A DNA stretch of 44,772 bases from Lachnospiraceae bacterium (GTDB lineage Bacteria > Bacillota_A > Clostridia > Lachnospirales > Lachnospiraceae), in contig JAILCT010000178.1 in NCBI GenBank assembly GCA_024690425.1, forward strand, positions 1 to 44,772, in the 5' to 3' direction. Position 1 is the first letter of the stretch. Each line of letters starts with the position of its first letter. The position numbers and the translations under genes were made by a program. Positions 1 through 7,762 of the stretch are shown here, piece after piece. The notes under the pieces were generated by a model. It saw only the letters and a program-made list of their open reading frames with translations, was not told the origin of the DNA and searched no databases.

Positions 1-150
1 AGTCAGAAGGTGCGAGTGATCGCGCAGAACGAGGAGAGCTGTACGGTATACGGAATGCCGAGATCTATCGTTGATGGTGGCTTGGCAGATGATATTGTAC
101 CGCTTTCGGAGGTTGCGGATCATATCATTAAGAACGTGGGGGTATGCTAG
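1..150 (+). CDS. cheB: CheB C-terminus (protein-glutamate methylesterase), 5' partial
   Basis: Only the last 49 codons are present, reading from base 1 to the TAG at 148-150. The translation contains AQNEESCTVYGMPRSIVDGG followed by LADDIVPLSEVADHI, which is the characteristic end of the CheB methylesterase domain. CheB removes methyl groups from chemoreceptor glutamates in adaptation. It is directly followed by cheA, matching the cheB-cheA-cheW-cheC-cheD order of Bacillus and Clostridia. The catalytic Ser/His/Asp residues and the receiver domain lie upstream of the window and cannot be checked. Confidence 0.9.
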   Translation, partial: SQKVRVIAQNEESCTVYGMPRSIVDGGLADDIVPLSEVADHIIKNVGVC

Positions 151-152
151 CC

Positions 153-2291
153 ATGGATGTTAACCAGTATTTGGAAATATTCTTAGACGAAACGAACGAG
201 CATTTACAAAGCCTTAGTGACCAGCTCATGATCCTTGAGAATGAGCCCGAGAATGCGGATACCATAAATGAGATATTCCGTGCGGCACATTCACTTAAGG
301 GAATGGCAGGAACAATGGGCTACAAGAGGATGCAGGCTCTTACTCACGACATGGAGAATGTGTTCTCGGAGATAAGGAACGGCAAGATGAAGGTTACAAG
401 TCAGCTTGTCGACGTCCTGTTCCAGACGCTTGACGCTCTTGAGGAGTACAAGAATACCATTCAGGAGACTCAGGACGAAGGAACCAATGATAATGCAGCC
501 ATCATACAGGCATTGCAGAAGTGCCTTGATGAGGGTACAGGTGCTGCGCCTGCTTCTGCTGAGGCTCCGGCCAAGGAAGAAGGCAGCAAGGATGAAGCAC
601 CGGCTTCCGGTGAAGGAGACAGTGAAGGCAAGAAATGGAAGGCCATCAAGCTCCAGGAGCATGAGATACATGCGCTTACGGAAGCAGATGAGAAGAAGAT
701 GAAAATATACGGTTGTACCGTATTTATACAGGAATCCTGTATACTTAAGGCCGCAAGGGCATTCCTTGTGTTCAAGGCGCTTGAGGAAATGGGCGAGATA
801 ATCATATCCGAACCGTCCACGCAGGATATAGAAGACGAGAAGTTTGATTTTGATTTTTCCCTTTATTTTATAAGCCAGGAGCCTTATGAGAAGGTTGAGG
901 CTGCCATAATGAGCGTTTCCGAGATCGAGAAGGTTATAGGTGAAGTGGTTCCGATCGAGGAGATACTAAAGGAAGAGAGCAAGGCGCCGGAAGAAGCTGA
1001 AGAAGCAGCACCTGCCAAGGAAGAAGCCAAGGCTGAACCTGCCGCACCCGCAGCTTCCGCATCGGCCGCACCTGCACCTGCACAGGGAGCAGGCAATGCA
1101 CCTGCCAAGAAGGCTGCAGGCAAGCCCGTTGTTAACAGAACAGTCAGGGTTGACATAGAGAAGCTGGATGTTCTCATGAATCTTGTCAGCGAGCTTATCA
1201 TTGCCAAGAATTCACTTGTTTCATATTCAAGTGCAGGACAGGTAGGCTCCAACAATTCGAACTTCAACGAGCAGATAGAATACCTTGAGAGCGTTACCAC
1301 CAACCTGCATGAGTCAGTCATGAAGGTTCGAATGGTTCCTATCGAGAGCATAACGACCAAGTTCCCAAGAATGATCAGGGATCTTTCCAAGAAGCTCAAT
1401 AAGAAGATGGAGCTGTACATGACAGGTGAGGATACCGAGCTTGATCGTACCGTTGTTGACGAGATCGGTGATCCCCTTATGCATATGCTTCGTAATTCGG
1501 CCGATCATGGACTTGAATCCACGGAGGAACGTGTTGCCAAGGGCAAGAATCCTGTAGGTTCCATTTATCTCGATGCATATCAGGACGGTAATAACGTTGT
1601 CATCGAGGTTAAGGATGACGGTAACGGAATCGATGTTGAAGCTGTTAAGAAGAAGGCTATAGAGCGCGGCACAATAACTGCCGAACAGGGCGAGAACATG
1701 TCGAGCAAGGAGATCATAGATCTGCTCTTCCTTCCTTCATTCTCAACAGCCAAGGTTGTTTCGGATGTATCCGGACGAGGTGTTGGACTTGATGTTGTTA
1801 AGAGCAAGATCGAAGCTCTTGGCGGTGATGTATCGGTTAAGACCAAGCTTGGCGAAGGTTCGACCTTCTCGATAAGGCTTCCTCTTACACTTGCGATCAT
1901 ACAGGCACTCATGGTCATCGTCGGTGAAGAGAAGTATGCGATATCACTTGGTTCTATCGATACCATTGAAGATATAAGTGAATCTGAGATCAAGTATGTT
2001 GAGGCCAAGGAGGTTATCAACCTTCGCGGCAATGTTATCCCGCTCGTAAGGCTTCATGAGGTTCTCGGACTTGAGGCTTCTGACGACAAGAAAGACAGGA
2101 TGATAGTCGTGATCGTTAAGAAGGGCGACCAGTACGCAGGCCTTGTTGTTGATGAACTTATCGGACAGCAGGAGATCGTTATTAAGTCCCTGGGTAAATA
2201 TATTAACTGTACAAGCCGTATGATAAGCGGCGCGACCATCTTGGGTGATGGCGAGGTTGCACTTATCATTGATGCTAATTGTCTTATATAG
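153..2291 (+). CDS. cheA: Chemotaxis histidine kinase CheA
   Basis: 712-residue CheA, the kinase that phosphorylates CheY and CheB in response to chemoreceptors. The P1 HPt domain carries the phospho-accepting H46 in FRAAHSLKG. A P2-like domain lies at about 170-270, the P3 dimerisation helices at about 328-392, the P4 ATPase at about 423-576 (N-box around LRNSADHGLE, KDDGNGID, GRGVGLDV) and a CheW-like P5 domain at about 580-712. Two long Ala/Pro/Glu linkers (about 130-160 and 280-330) flank P2. I chose the ATG at 153 because the G-rich Shine-Dalgarno stretch at 137-142 is correctly spaced for it; an in-frame ATG at 144 would sit right against that stretch. Either start is 3' of, or overlaps, the cheB stop, so translation is probably coupled. 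Confidence 0.96.
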   Translation: MDVNQYLEIFLDETNEHLQSLSDQLMILENEPENADTINEIFRAAHSLKGMAGTMGYKRMQALTHDMENVFSEIRNGKMKVTSQLVDVLFQTLDALEEYKNTIQETQDEGTNDNAAIIQALQKCLDEGTGAAPASAEAPAKEEGSKDEAPASGEGDSEGKKWKAIKLQEHEIHALTEADEKKMKIYGCTVFIQESCILKAARAFLVFKALEEMGEIIISEPSTQDIEDEKFDFDFSLYFISQEPYEKVEAAIMSVSEIEKVIGEVVPIEEILKEESKAPEEAEEAAPAKEEAKAEPAAPAASASAAPAPAQGAGNAPAKKAAGKPVVNRTVRVDIEKLDVLMNLVSELIIAKNSLVSYSSAGQVGSNNSNFNEQIEYLESVTTNLHESVMKVRMVPIESITTKFPRMIRDLSKKLNKKMELYMTGEDTELDRTVVDEIGDPLMHMLRNSADHGLESTEERVAKGKNPVGSIYLDAYQDGNNVVIEVKDDGNGIDVEAVKKKAIERGTITAEQGENMSSKEIIDLLFLPSFSTAKVVSDVSGRGVGLDVVKSKIEALGGDVSVKTKLGEGSTFSIRLPLTLAIIQALMVIVGEEKYAISLGSIDTIEDISESEIKYVEAKEVINLRGNVIPLVRLHEVLGLEASDDKKDRMIVVIVKKGDQYAGLVVDELIGQQEIVIKSLGKYINCTSRMISGATILGDGEVALIIDANCLI

Positions 2292-2302
2292 GAGGGGTCA
2301 AC

Positions 2303-2770
2303 ATGGATGGAATCAGTGTAATTAACAATGAGTTTGATACCACTCAGTATATTGTGATCAATATAGGAGATGAGCAGTACGGGATCGATATCAAGTATGT
2401 TGATAATATAGTCCGTATGCAGAAGATAACCAGGGTTCCCAACTGTCAGGAGTATTTCAAGGGTGTTATTAACCTGCGTGGAGAAGTAGTGCCCGTTATG
2501 AGCTTCAGGATGAAGGTTGGACTTCCCGAGACAGAACTCACCAACAAGACCAGGATCATCATAATAAAGCTTGAACAGAATGCTCCGGTCGGTATTATTG
2601 TGGATGCTGTAAGAGAGGTTGTCACCCTGAGTGAGAACAATGTTGATCCTGCAGCCAGGAACAGTACGAATACAGATGCCAGTTATATAAACGGCATAGG
2701 CAAGTGCGGAGATACTCTGATCTCACTGCTTGATCTTAATGTTGTTATTTCCGAAAAAGATAAGGAATAA
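2303..2770 (+). CDS. cheW: Chemotaxis coupling protein CheW
   Basis: 155-residue single-domain CheW that links chemoreceptors to CheA. The whole protein is a CheW-like beta-barrel: YIVINIGDEQYGIDIKYVDN near the N-terminus, then the conserved VINLRGEVVPVM segment and VGIIVDAVREVV. The start at 2303 follows an excellent GGAGGGG ribosome-binding site (2291-2297). An in-frame TTG at 2279 would overlap the cheA end and has no such site, so it was rejected. It lies 11 bp downstream of cheA. The length is normal and nothing is missing. Confidence 0.96.
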   Translation: MDGISVINNEFDTTQYIVINIGDEQYGIDIKYVDNIVRMQKITRVPNCQEYFKGVINLRGEVVPVMSFRMKVGLPETELTNKTRIIIIKLEQNAPVGIIVDAVREVVTLSENNVDPAARNSTNTDASYINGIGKCGDTLISLLDLNVVISEKDKE

Positions 2771-2796
2771 CGTATATCCGACAAATGGAGTGAATT

Positions 2797-3414
2797 ATGG
2801 CAAAAATAGATCTTAACAATATGGACGGGATGTATTTTGACATCCTGAGCGAAATAGGTAACATAGGAGCCGGCAATGCGACAACAGCTCTTGCCCAGAT
2901 GATAGGCAGCAAGGTCGACATGAAGGTTCCCAAGGTTGAGCTTCTTGAATTCTCTGAGGTCGGAGAAGCCATGGGCGGCGAGGAACAGCTCATGGCCGGT
3001 ATCTACCAGATAGTGGAAGGGGATATTTCCGGAAGCATTATGTTTCTTTTGGAGGAGAAATCTGCGATTACGCTCATAAGCAAGCTGATGGGAACTCCCG
3101 AAGTTGAGAATGCCGGTGAATTCGGAGAGATGGAACTGTCGGCTCTTAAGGAGATAGGTAATATCATTACCGGTTCGTACCTTTCATCTCTGTCAACACT
3201 TACCAATCTTAAGATAATTGCCTCGATACCGGCAATAAGCATTGATATGTGCGGTTCGATCTTAAGTGTTCCGGCCATTGAATTCGGAGCGGTGGGAGAC
3301 AAGATGCTTCTTATCCAGACCGAATTTTCGGATGATGTTAAGCTGACAGGTTTCTTCATCCTTGTTCCGGATCTTGAATCATATGATAAGATATTAACTT
3401 CGTTAGGCATGTGA
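2797..3414 (+). CDS. cheC: CheY-P phosphatase CheC
   Basis: 205-residue CheC, a phosphatase of CheY-P and regulator of CheD in the Bacillus/Thermotoga-type adaptation system. Both active-site motifs of the CheC/FliY/CheX family are visible: E19 with N22 in LSEIGNIGAGN, and a second pair near 119/122 in LKEIGNIITGS. The protein therefore looks like a two-site CheC and not a degenerate one. The start has a modest GGAG site. It lies 26 bp after cheW and is followed by cheD after a 56-bp gap that holds a possible hairpin. Confidence 0.95.
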   Translation: MAKIDLNNMDGMYFDILSEIGNIGAGNATTALAQMIGSKVDMKVPKVELLEFSEVGEAMGGEEQLMAGIYQIVEGDISGSIMFLLEEKSAITLISKLMGTPEVENAGEFGEMELSALKEIGNIITGSYLSSLSTLTNLKIIASIPAISIDMCGSILSVPAIEFGAVGDKMLLIQTEFSDDVKLTGFFILVPDLESYDKILTSLGM

Positions 3415-3422
3415 TGAACGCT

Positions 3423-3448
3423 CCGCAGTATTTTTGAGTATGCTGTGG
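3423..3448 (+). other. Imperfect hairpin between cheC and cheD
   Basis: CCGCAGTAT (3423-3431) can pair with ATGCTGTGG (3440-3448) in a 9-bp stem with two G-U pairs and an 8-nt loop. It is not followed by a T-tract, so it is not a canonical terminator. It could be an mRNA processing or stability element, or chance. Confidence 0.3.
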
Positions 3449-3470
3449 TTAAAAGATAAAGGAAAAAACT

Positions 3471-3956
3471 ATGAGTGAAATGATAAAGGTTGGTATGGCG
3501 GATCTTAAGCTGTGCAAGAGTCCTGATGCTATCACTACATTGGGTCTGGGCTCCTGCGTCGGTATCGCGATAAGGGATCCGATAACCAAAATAGGAGGGC
3601 TCGCACACATCATGCTTCCCGACTCCACGAAGATTTCAAACAACCAGTGTATAGCCAAGTTCGCTGATACGGGTATAGCTGAGCTGGTACGTATTATGGT
3701 TGAAGCGGGAGCATCCAGGAACCGCCTTGTTGCCAAGATAGCCGGAGGCGCTCAGATGTTTGCACTTCAGGGCAGGTCTGAGACCATGGCTGTAGGTGCA
3801 AGAAATGCAGAGGCGGTTACCAAGATACTGGGCGAGATGAAGATACCCATTCTCGCACGCGACACAGGTGATTCATACGGAAGGACCGTAGAGTTTTTCC
3901 CCGAAACGGGTGATTTTGTCATAAAGGCCGTGGGAAGGGATATTAAGAAGATATAA
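3471..3956 (+). CDS. cheD: Chemoreceptor glutamine deamidase CheD
   Basis: 161-residue CheD, which deamidates glutamines on chemoreceptors and works with CheC. The catalytic cysteine C29 sits in LGLGSCVGIAIRD, the catalytic histidine H46 in GGLAHIMLP, and T23 is in the place of the family's conserved threonine. The length matches the family. The start at ATG 3471 is preceded by an AAAGGA site. The next gene begins 1 bp after its stop. Confidence 0.96.
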   Translation: MSEMIKVGMADLKLCKSPDAITTLGLGSCVGIAIRDPITKIGGLAHIMLPDSTKISNNQCIAKFADTGIAELVRIMVEAGASRNRLVAKIAGGAQMFALQGRSETMAVGARNAEAVTKILGEMKIPILARDTGDSYGRTVEFFPETGDFVIKAVGRDIKKI

Positions 3957-3957
3957 T

Positions 3958-4299
3958 ATGGACACAAAGAAGGTACCGTTGTTCATCATGCTGTTGGCGG
4001 CAGCTGTGGCATGTATAGTAACTTATCTCTATCATTACAGTCTTCATGATACGCTGATAGTTCTTATAATTGTTCTTATCCTCTTTCTCATATTGGGTTC
4101 TTTAGTCAAGAAGCTGCTTGACAAGTTCGAGATATCCAATAATGAGACGGTAGATGACGAAGGAGAGGTTGTGGAAAAAACCAGCGAAGGAGAAGGCGCT
4201 GAAGAAGGCGATGCCGGGACTGTGACCGAACTTAGCGAACCTGCGGGTGCCGGTGAGGCGGAAGGAACGCAGGAGAGTACGCAGTCTGGTGAAGGCTGA
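3958..4299 (+). CDS. Small membrane protein of the chemotaxis operon, unknown function
   Basis: 113 residues. Residues about 7-26 and 29-50 form two hydrophobic segments, separated by the polar YHYSLHD turn. A short basic stretch (KKLLDKF) follows, and then an acidic tail rich in Glu, Gly, Ala and Thr to the end. I do not recognise a named domain. It starts 1 bp after cheD and precedes the flagellar sigma factor, so it is probably co-expressed with motility genes. Bacillus subtilis has no counterpart at this position as far as I recall. A role at the membrane in flagellar or chemotaxis assembly is inference only. Confidence 0.8.
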   Translation: MDTKKVPLFIMLLAAAVACIVTYLYHYSLHDTLIVLIIVLILFLILGSLVKKLLDKFEISNNETVDDEGEVVEKTSEGEGAEEGDAGTVTELSEPAGAGEAEGTQESTQSGEG

Positions 4300-4330
4300 T
4301 AAGCATAAGGAATGATTAACGGGGTGCGAC

Positions 4331-5098
4331 ATGGATGACGCAGGAAAGCTCAAATTGTGGGAGGATTATGCCAAGAATCCCACCAAGGAGCTCCGGGAAA
4401 ACATAATATTGGAGTATGCGCCTTTGGTCAAGCTTGTTGCCGGCAGGCTGTCCATGTATCTGGGATACAATGTCGAGTATGAAGATCTGGTAAGCTATGG
4501 GATATTCGGCCTGATCGATGCTATCGATAAGTTCGATGCCTGCAAGGAGGTCAAGTTCGAGACCTATGCAAGCTTAAGGATCAGGGGAGCCATTCTAGAC
4601 CAGATACGTAAGATGGACTGGATCCCCAGAACGGTAAGGAAGCGGCAGAGAGACATTTCCAACGCCATTAAGGAGATAGAAGCAAGAACCGGAAGGGCAG
4701 CCAGTGATGAAGAGATATGCCAGGAGCTTGGGATATCAGGCGAAGAATACGATGACTGGCAGTCTCAGATGAAGGTCACCAATGTCATATCGCTTGACGA
4801 ATTCACGGAATCAGGCGGTGGGGATGTCCTGAGTGAGAGCAGCACTGTATCGCGTTATGAACTCCCGGAAGAGGCAATAGAGAAAGAAGAATTAAAGGTG
4901 ATGCTTAAGGATGCACTTGAGCAGCTCACGGAGAAGGAACGCCAGGTTGTCCTGATGTATTATTATGAGGATATGACGCTGAAGGAAATAAGCAATGTCC
5001 TGGAAGTTTCAGAATCAAGGGTTTCACAGCTCCACACCAAGGCCCTAAACAAGATGAAGGGCAAAATGGGCAAGTATATGGGACTTTTAAACGGATAA
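4331..5098 (+). CDS. sigD: Flagellar RNA polymerase sigma factor (SigD/FliA/WhiG family)
   Basis: 255-residue sigma-28-type factor that directs RNA polymerase to late flagellar, motility and chemotaxis promoters. Region 2 covers about residues 25-100 (EYEDLVSYGIFGLIDAIDKF, FETYASLRIRGAILDQIR). A region 3 segment follows the family-typical DWIPRTVRKR. Region 4 with its helix-turn-helix is at about 205-255 (MTLKEISNVLEVSESRVSQ). The start at 4331 follows a weak GGGGTG site. Its place after cheD matches the cheD-sigD order of Bacillus subtilis. No anti-sigma factor FlgM is seen in the window. Confidence 0.95.
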   Translation: MDDAGKLKLWEDYAKNPTKELRENIILEYAPLVKLVAGRLSMYLGYNVEYEDLVSYGIFGLIDAIDKFDACKEVKFETYASLRIRGAILDQIRKMDWIPRTVRKRQRDISNAIKEIEARTGRAASDEEICQELGISGEEYDDWQSQMKVTNVISLDEFTESGGGDVLSESSTVSRYELPEEAIEKEELKVMLKDALEQLTEKERQVVLMYYYEDMTLKEISNVLEVSESRVSQLHTKALNKMKGKMGKYMGLLNG

Positions 5099-5122
5099 TG
5101 ACGGGAAACCGGGGGAGAAAAC

Positions 5123-6724
5123 ATGGCAGATTATAATTCTTATTTCAAGCTTAAGATCAAGGGTGACGGAACATATCTGGAGTTATATCCGCCTGTTGGA
5201 AACGGGTCACCGCTTGAATTTGGTGAACTTCAGGGTTATCTTCAGAGTCATGGCTTTATTGCCGATAAGGTTGTGATAGCCAAGGCCATTCAGGGGGCCA
5301 ACGGTGAGAAATGTGAAGTCAAGATCGATAACCGGGTGAGCCGTGAGGAGAATGAGAGCTATTCGCTCGATATATCCGATGATAATATGACCTGTACCGC
5401 CAGGTTTTACCCTGCAACAGACAAGGGCGAAGAAATAAAGAAGGATGAGATCATAAAGGATCTCAGGTTCAAAAAGGTAAGCTTCGGGATCAAGAACGAC
5501 GTAATAAACAGTTTCTTTGAAGATAAGCATTACTGTACAGATTATGTGATCGCACAGGGTAAGCCGGTAAGAGAAGGAACTGACGGATATGTTGAATATC
5601 TGTTCAATACCGATCCTTCAACTAAGCCTACGCTTAATCCCGACGGAACAGTCGATTTCTTTAACCTTAACATAATAAGTCCGTGCAAGGAAGGACAGGT
5701 CGTAGCCAGGCTCATACCTGCCGATCATGGCGATGACGGTGTTGATATAATGGGAGGATATGTTACTCCGAAGGAAGTTAAGGAGCCCAGGTTCTCGTAC
5801 GGAAGAAACCTTAAGGTTTCGGAAGACGGAAAGGAGCTAATCAGTGAGGTTAACGGAAACGTTACCCTTGTGGATGACAAGGTATTCGTATCTAATATAT
5901 ATGAAGTGAATGATGTTGATACATCAACAGGTAATATAGAATATGACGGCGACGTGCATGTAAACGGCAACGTTAAGGCCGGATTTTCGGTCAAGGCAAG
6001 TGGAAATGTCGAAGTGCGCGGAGTTGTTGAAGGAGCGTATGTAGAGGCAGGCGGAGACATCATAATAACCCGTGGAATGAACGGCATGGGCAAGGGGCAG
6101 ATAGTGGCAGGCCGAAACATAGTATCCAAGTTCCTTGAGAATGCGAGCGCGCGTGCAGAAGGATATATCCATTCCGAAGCCATTATACACAGTAAGATCA
6201 TAAGCAAGAGCGATGTTGTTGTAACCGGCAAGAAGGGATTTATCACCGGCGGAAGTGTTCAGGCTCTTGGAAATGTGGAAGCCAAGATAATAGGCTCGGA
6301 AATGGGTGTTGATACTGATATACAGGTGGGACAGGACCCTTCGGTCAAGTTAAAAGCCACAAGCATGCAGCAGGAGATAACTGAGAAGAATAAGAAGCTC
6401 AATCAGATCAAGCCGGTGCTTGTAACACTGACGATGAGGATGAAGAAGGGCGATAAGCTCACTCCTGACCAGCTCAGGAATCTGAAACAGCTGTCCGAGG
6501 AGTTCAAGAACCTTAATGAAGAGATATCAAAACTGATGGATGAATATGACAAATATATGGACTCCATTGATATCAAGGACACCGAGTCGGTAGTCAAGGT
6601 ATCCGACTGCGCGTATCCGGGAACGAAGATCACCATCAGTGAAGTGTATACCCAGCTTAAGACACCTGCGATTAGGTCGAGGTTTGTAAAGGAAGGCGCA
6701 GACATAAGGATAAAGGCCCTGTAG
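5123..6724 (+). CDS. FapA/DUF342 family protein
   Basis: 533 residues. The N-terminal part (about 1-170) is FapA-like. The middle (about 180-430) is the Gly/Val-rich repetitive beta-helix typical of DUF342 (for example GNIEYDGDVHVNGNVKAG, then GNVEVRGVVEGAYVEAGGDI). A charged coiled-coil segment (about 415-480) and a short C-terminal beta region follow. FapA (flagellar assembly protein A) of Vibrio is a member of this family, but its biochemical activity is not firmly known. A good GGGGGAG site precedes ATG 5123. The position behind sigD supports a motility-linked role. Confidence 0.85.
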   Translation: MADYNSYFKLKIKGDGTYLELYPPVGNGSPLEFGELQGYLQSHGFIADKVVIAKAIQGANGEKCEVKIDNRVSREENESYSLDISDDNMTCTARFYPATDKGEEIKKDEIIKDLRFKKVSFGIKNDVINSFFEDKHYCTDYVIAQGKPVREGTDGYVEYLFNTDPSTKPTLNPDGTVDFFNLNIISPCKEGQVVARLIPADHGDDGVDIMGGYVTPKEVKEPRFSYGRNLKVSEDGKELISEVNGNVTLVDDKVFVSNIYEVNDVDTSTGNIEYDGDVHVNGNVKAGFSVKASGNVEVRGVVEGAYVEAGGDIIITRGMNGMGKGQIVAGRNIVSKFLENASARAEGYIHSEAIIHSKIISKSDVVVTGKKGFITGGSVQALGNVEAKIIGSEMGVDTDIQVGQDPSVKLKATSMQQEITEKNKKLNQIKPVLVTLTMRMKKGDKLTPDQLRNLKQLSEEFKNLNEEISKLMDEYDKYMDSIDIKDTESVVKVSDCAYPGTKITISEVYTQLKTPAIRSRFVKEGADIRIKAL

Positions 6725-6751
6725 GTATGTACAAGCAGGCGGAGGTATGAT

Positions 6752-7063
6752 ATGATTAGTCCTATTGAGATGAACGGTGTCTTATCAAGGACCCAGGACA
6801 TAGCATCGCTTCGGCACAACGAGGATAATAAAGCTGCTCTCGACAATGTTAATGTTGTAAGGCAGATGGATGCCAAAGAGGATGAGACCGTACATACGGT
6901 CAAGTCGGCAAGCGAGAGCGATGGGACCGATACACGCCATGATGCCAAGGAAAAGGGCAGGAATGAATTTGTTGATATCAGGAAGAAGAACAAGAAGGGC
7001 AGGACGAACGAAGAAGGTGTAAGGATCAAGTCCCCGTCATCGGGATTCGACCTCAAAATCTAG
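6752..7063 (+). CDS. Hypothetical protein of flagellar operons, charged and probably soluble
   Basis: 103 residues, strongly charged, with no membrane segment or signal peptide. It begins MISPIEMNGVLSRTQDIASL and ends GFDLKI. The middle contains a likely disordered Lys/Asp/Glu-rich stretch (about 40-90). I believe similar small proteins occur at this position in other Lachnospiraceae flagellar operons, but I could not check. A clear GGCGGAGG site (6739-6745) supports the start, and the gene is flanked at short distance by the FapA-family gene and the next reading frame. Function unknown. Confidence 0.75.
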   Translation: MISPIEMNGVLSRTQDIASLRHNEDNKAALDNVNVVRQMDAKEDETVHTVKSASESDGTDTRHDAKEKGRNEFVDIRKKNKKGRTNEEGVRIKSPSSGFDLKI

Positions 7064-7086
7064 CATGAATTGACAGGAGACAAGGT

Positions 7087-7758
7087 ATGACCCCTATGGA
7101 AATAACACTCCTAATTATAGGAGTGATTATTTTTTGTTTAAGCTTCGTGCTTAAGGACAGGAATGAGCCTGCAGCGCAGGGAATAGATGAGGAGAAGCTG
7201 CGCGAAGAGGTCAGGCGTATTACCGACAAGGAGTACGATTCCATCAATCTGAAGGTTAAGGAGGCAACAGACAGCTCTATTGAATATGCAATGGAGAAGT
7301 CGGAACGCGCCCTTGAGAAGGTGTCAAATGAGAAGATAATGGCTCTTTCAGAGTATTCGAATACAATTATGGAAGAGATCAATAAGAGCCATAAGGAAGT
7401 TATGTTCCTGTACGATATGCTTACGGACAAGCAGACAGACTTAAAGAATACCGTACGCAAGGCGGAAGCAGTTACCAAGGAGGTAAACAGTGCCGGCGGC
7501 AAGGTGGTTAGACAGAGGGTAACCAGGAAGAAGACAGAGCCGGTCCCCGAAGCTAAAAAGGAAGGGGAAGAGAAGAAAAAGGAAACAAGGAAGATAGCTG
7601 CGATCATAGAAGACGGGCTTAGTGATTCTGAGAAGGAGAGCAACAACAAGAGGATCATAGAGCTTCATAAAAACGGCAGGAGCAATGTGGAGATAGCAAG
7701 AGAACTAAACCTGGGAGTAGGTGAGGTGACCCTTGTGATAGATCTGTTTGAGAGGTAA
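7087..7758 (+). CDS. Membrane-anchored coiled-coil protein at the swrB position (DUF6115-like)
   Basis: 223 residues. One N-terminal membrane segment (about 5-20, ITLLIIGVIIFCLSF) is followed by a long coiled-coil region (about 35-140) and a Lys/Glu-rich linker. A C-terminal helix-turn-helix-like module (about 180-223: NKRIIELHKNGRSNVEIARE) completes it. The layout and genomic position (downstream of the flagellar sigma factor at the end of the fla/che operon) resemble Bacillus subtilis SwrB, a promoter of flagellar basal-body maturation, and the DUF6115 family. Homology is inferred from architecture and not from an alignment. The start at 7087 has an AGGAGACAAGG site. Confidence 0.75.
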   Translation: MTPMEITLLIIGVIIFCLSFVLKDRNEPAAQGIDEEKLREEVRRITDKEYDSINLKVKEATDSSIEYAMEKSERALEKVSNEKIMALSEYSNTIMEEINKSHKEVMFLYDMLTDKQTDLKNTVRKAEAVTKEVNSAGGKVVRQRVTRKKTEPVPEAKKEGEEKKKETRKIAAIIEDGLSDSEKESNNKRIIELHKNGRSNVEIARELNLGVGEVTLVIDLFER

Positions 7759-7762
7759 CGGG

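Noticed and set aside
884..1420. Long open frame on the - strand inside cheA
   Set aside because: It lies opposite the Ala/Glu-rich linker and kinase core of an intact CheA, is Ser/Ala low-complexity, and has no ribosome-binding site.
5261..5268. GCCGATAA, the -10 core of sigma-28 flagellar promoters, here and also near 13948, 15329 and 38927
   Set aside because: All copies lie inside coding sequence as Ala-Asp-Lys/Asn codons, and none has TAAA about 15 bp upstream.
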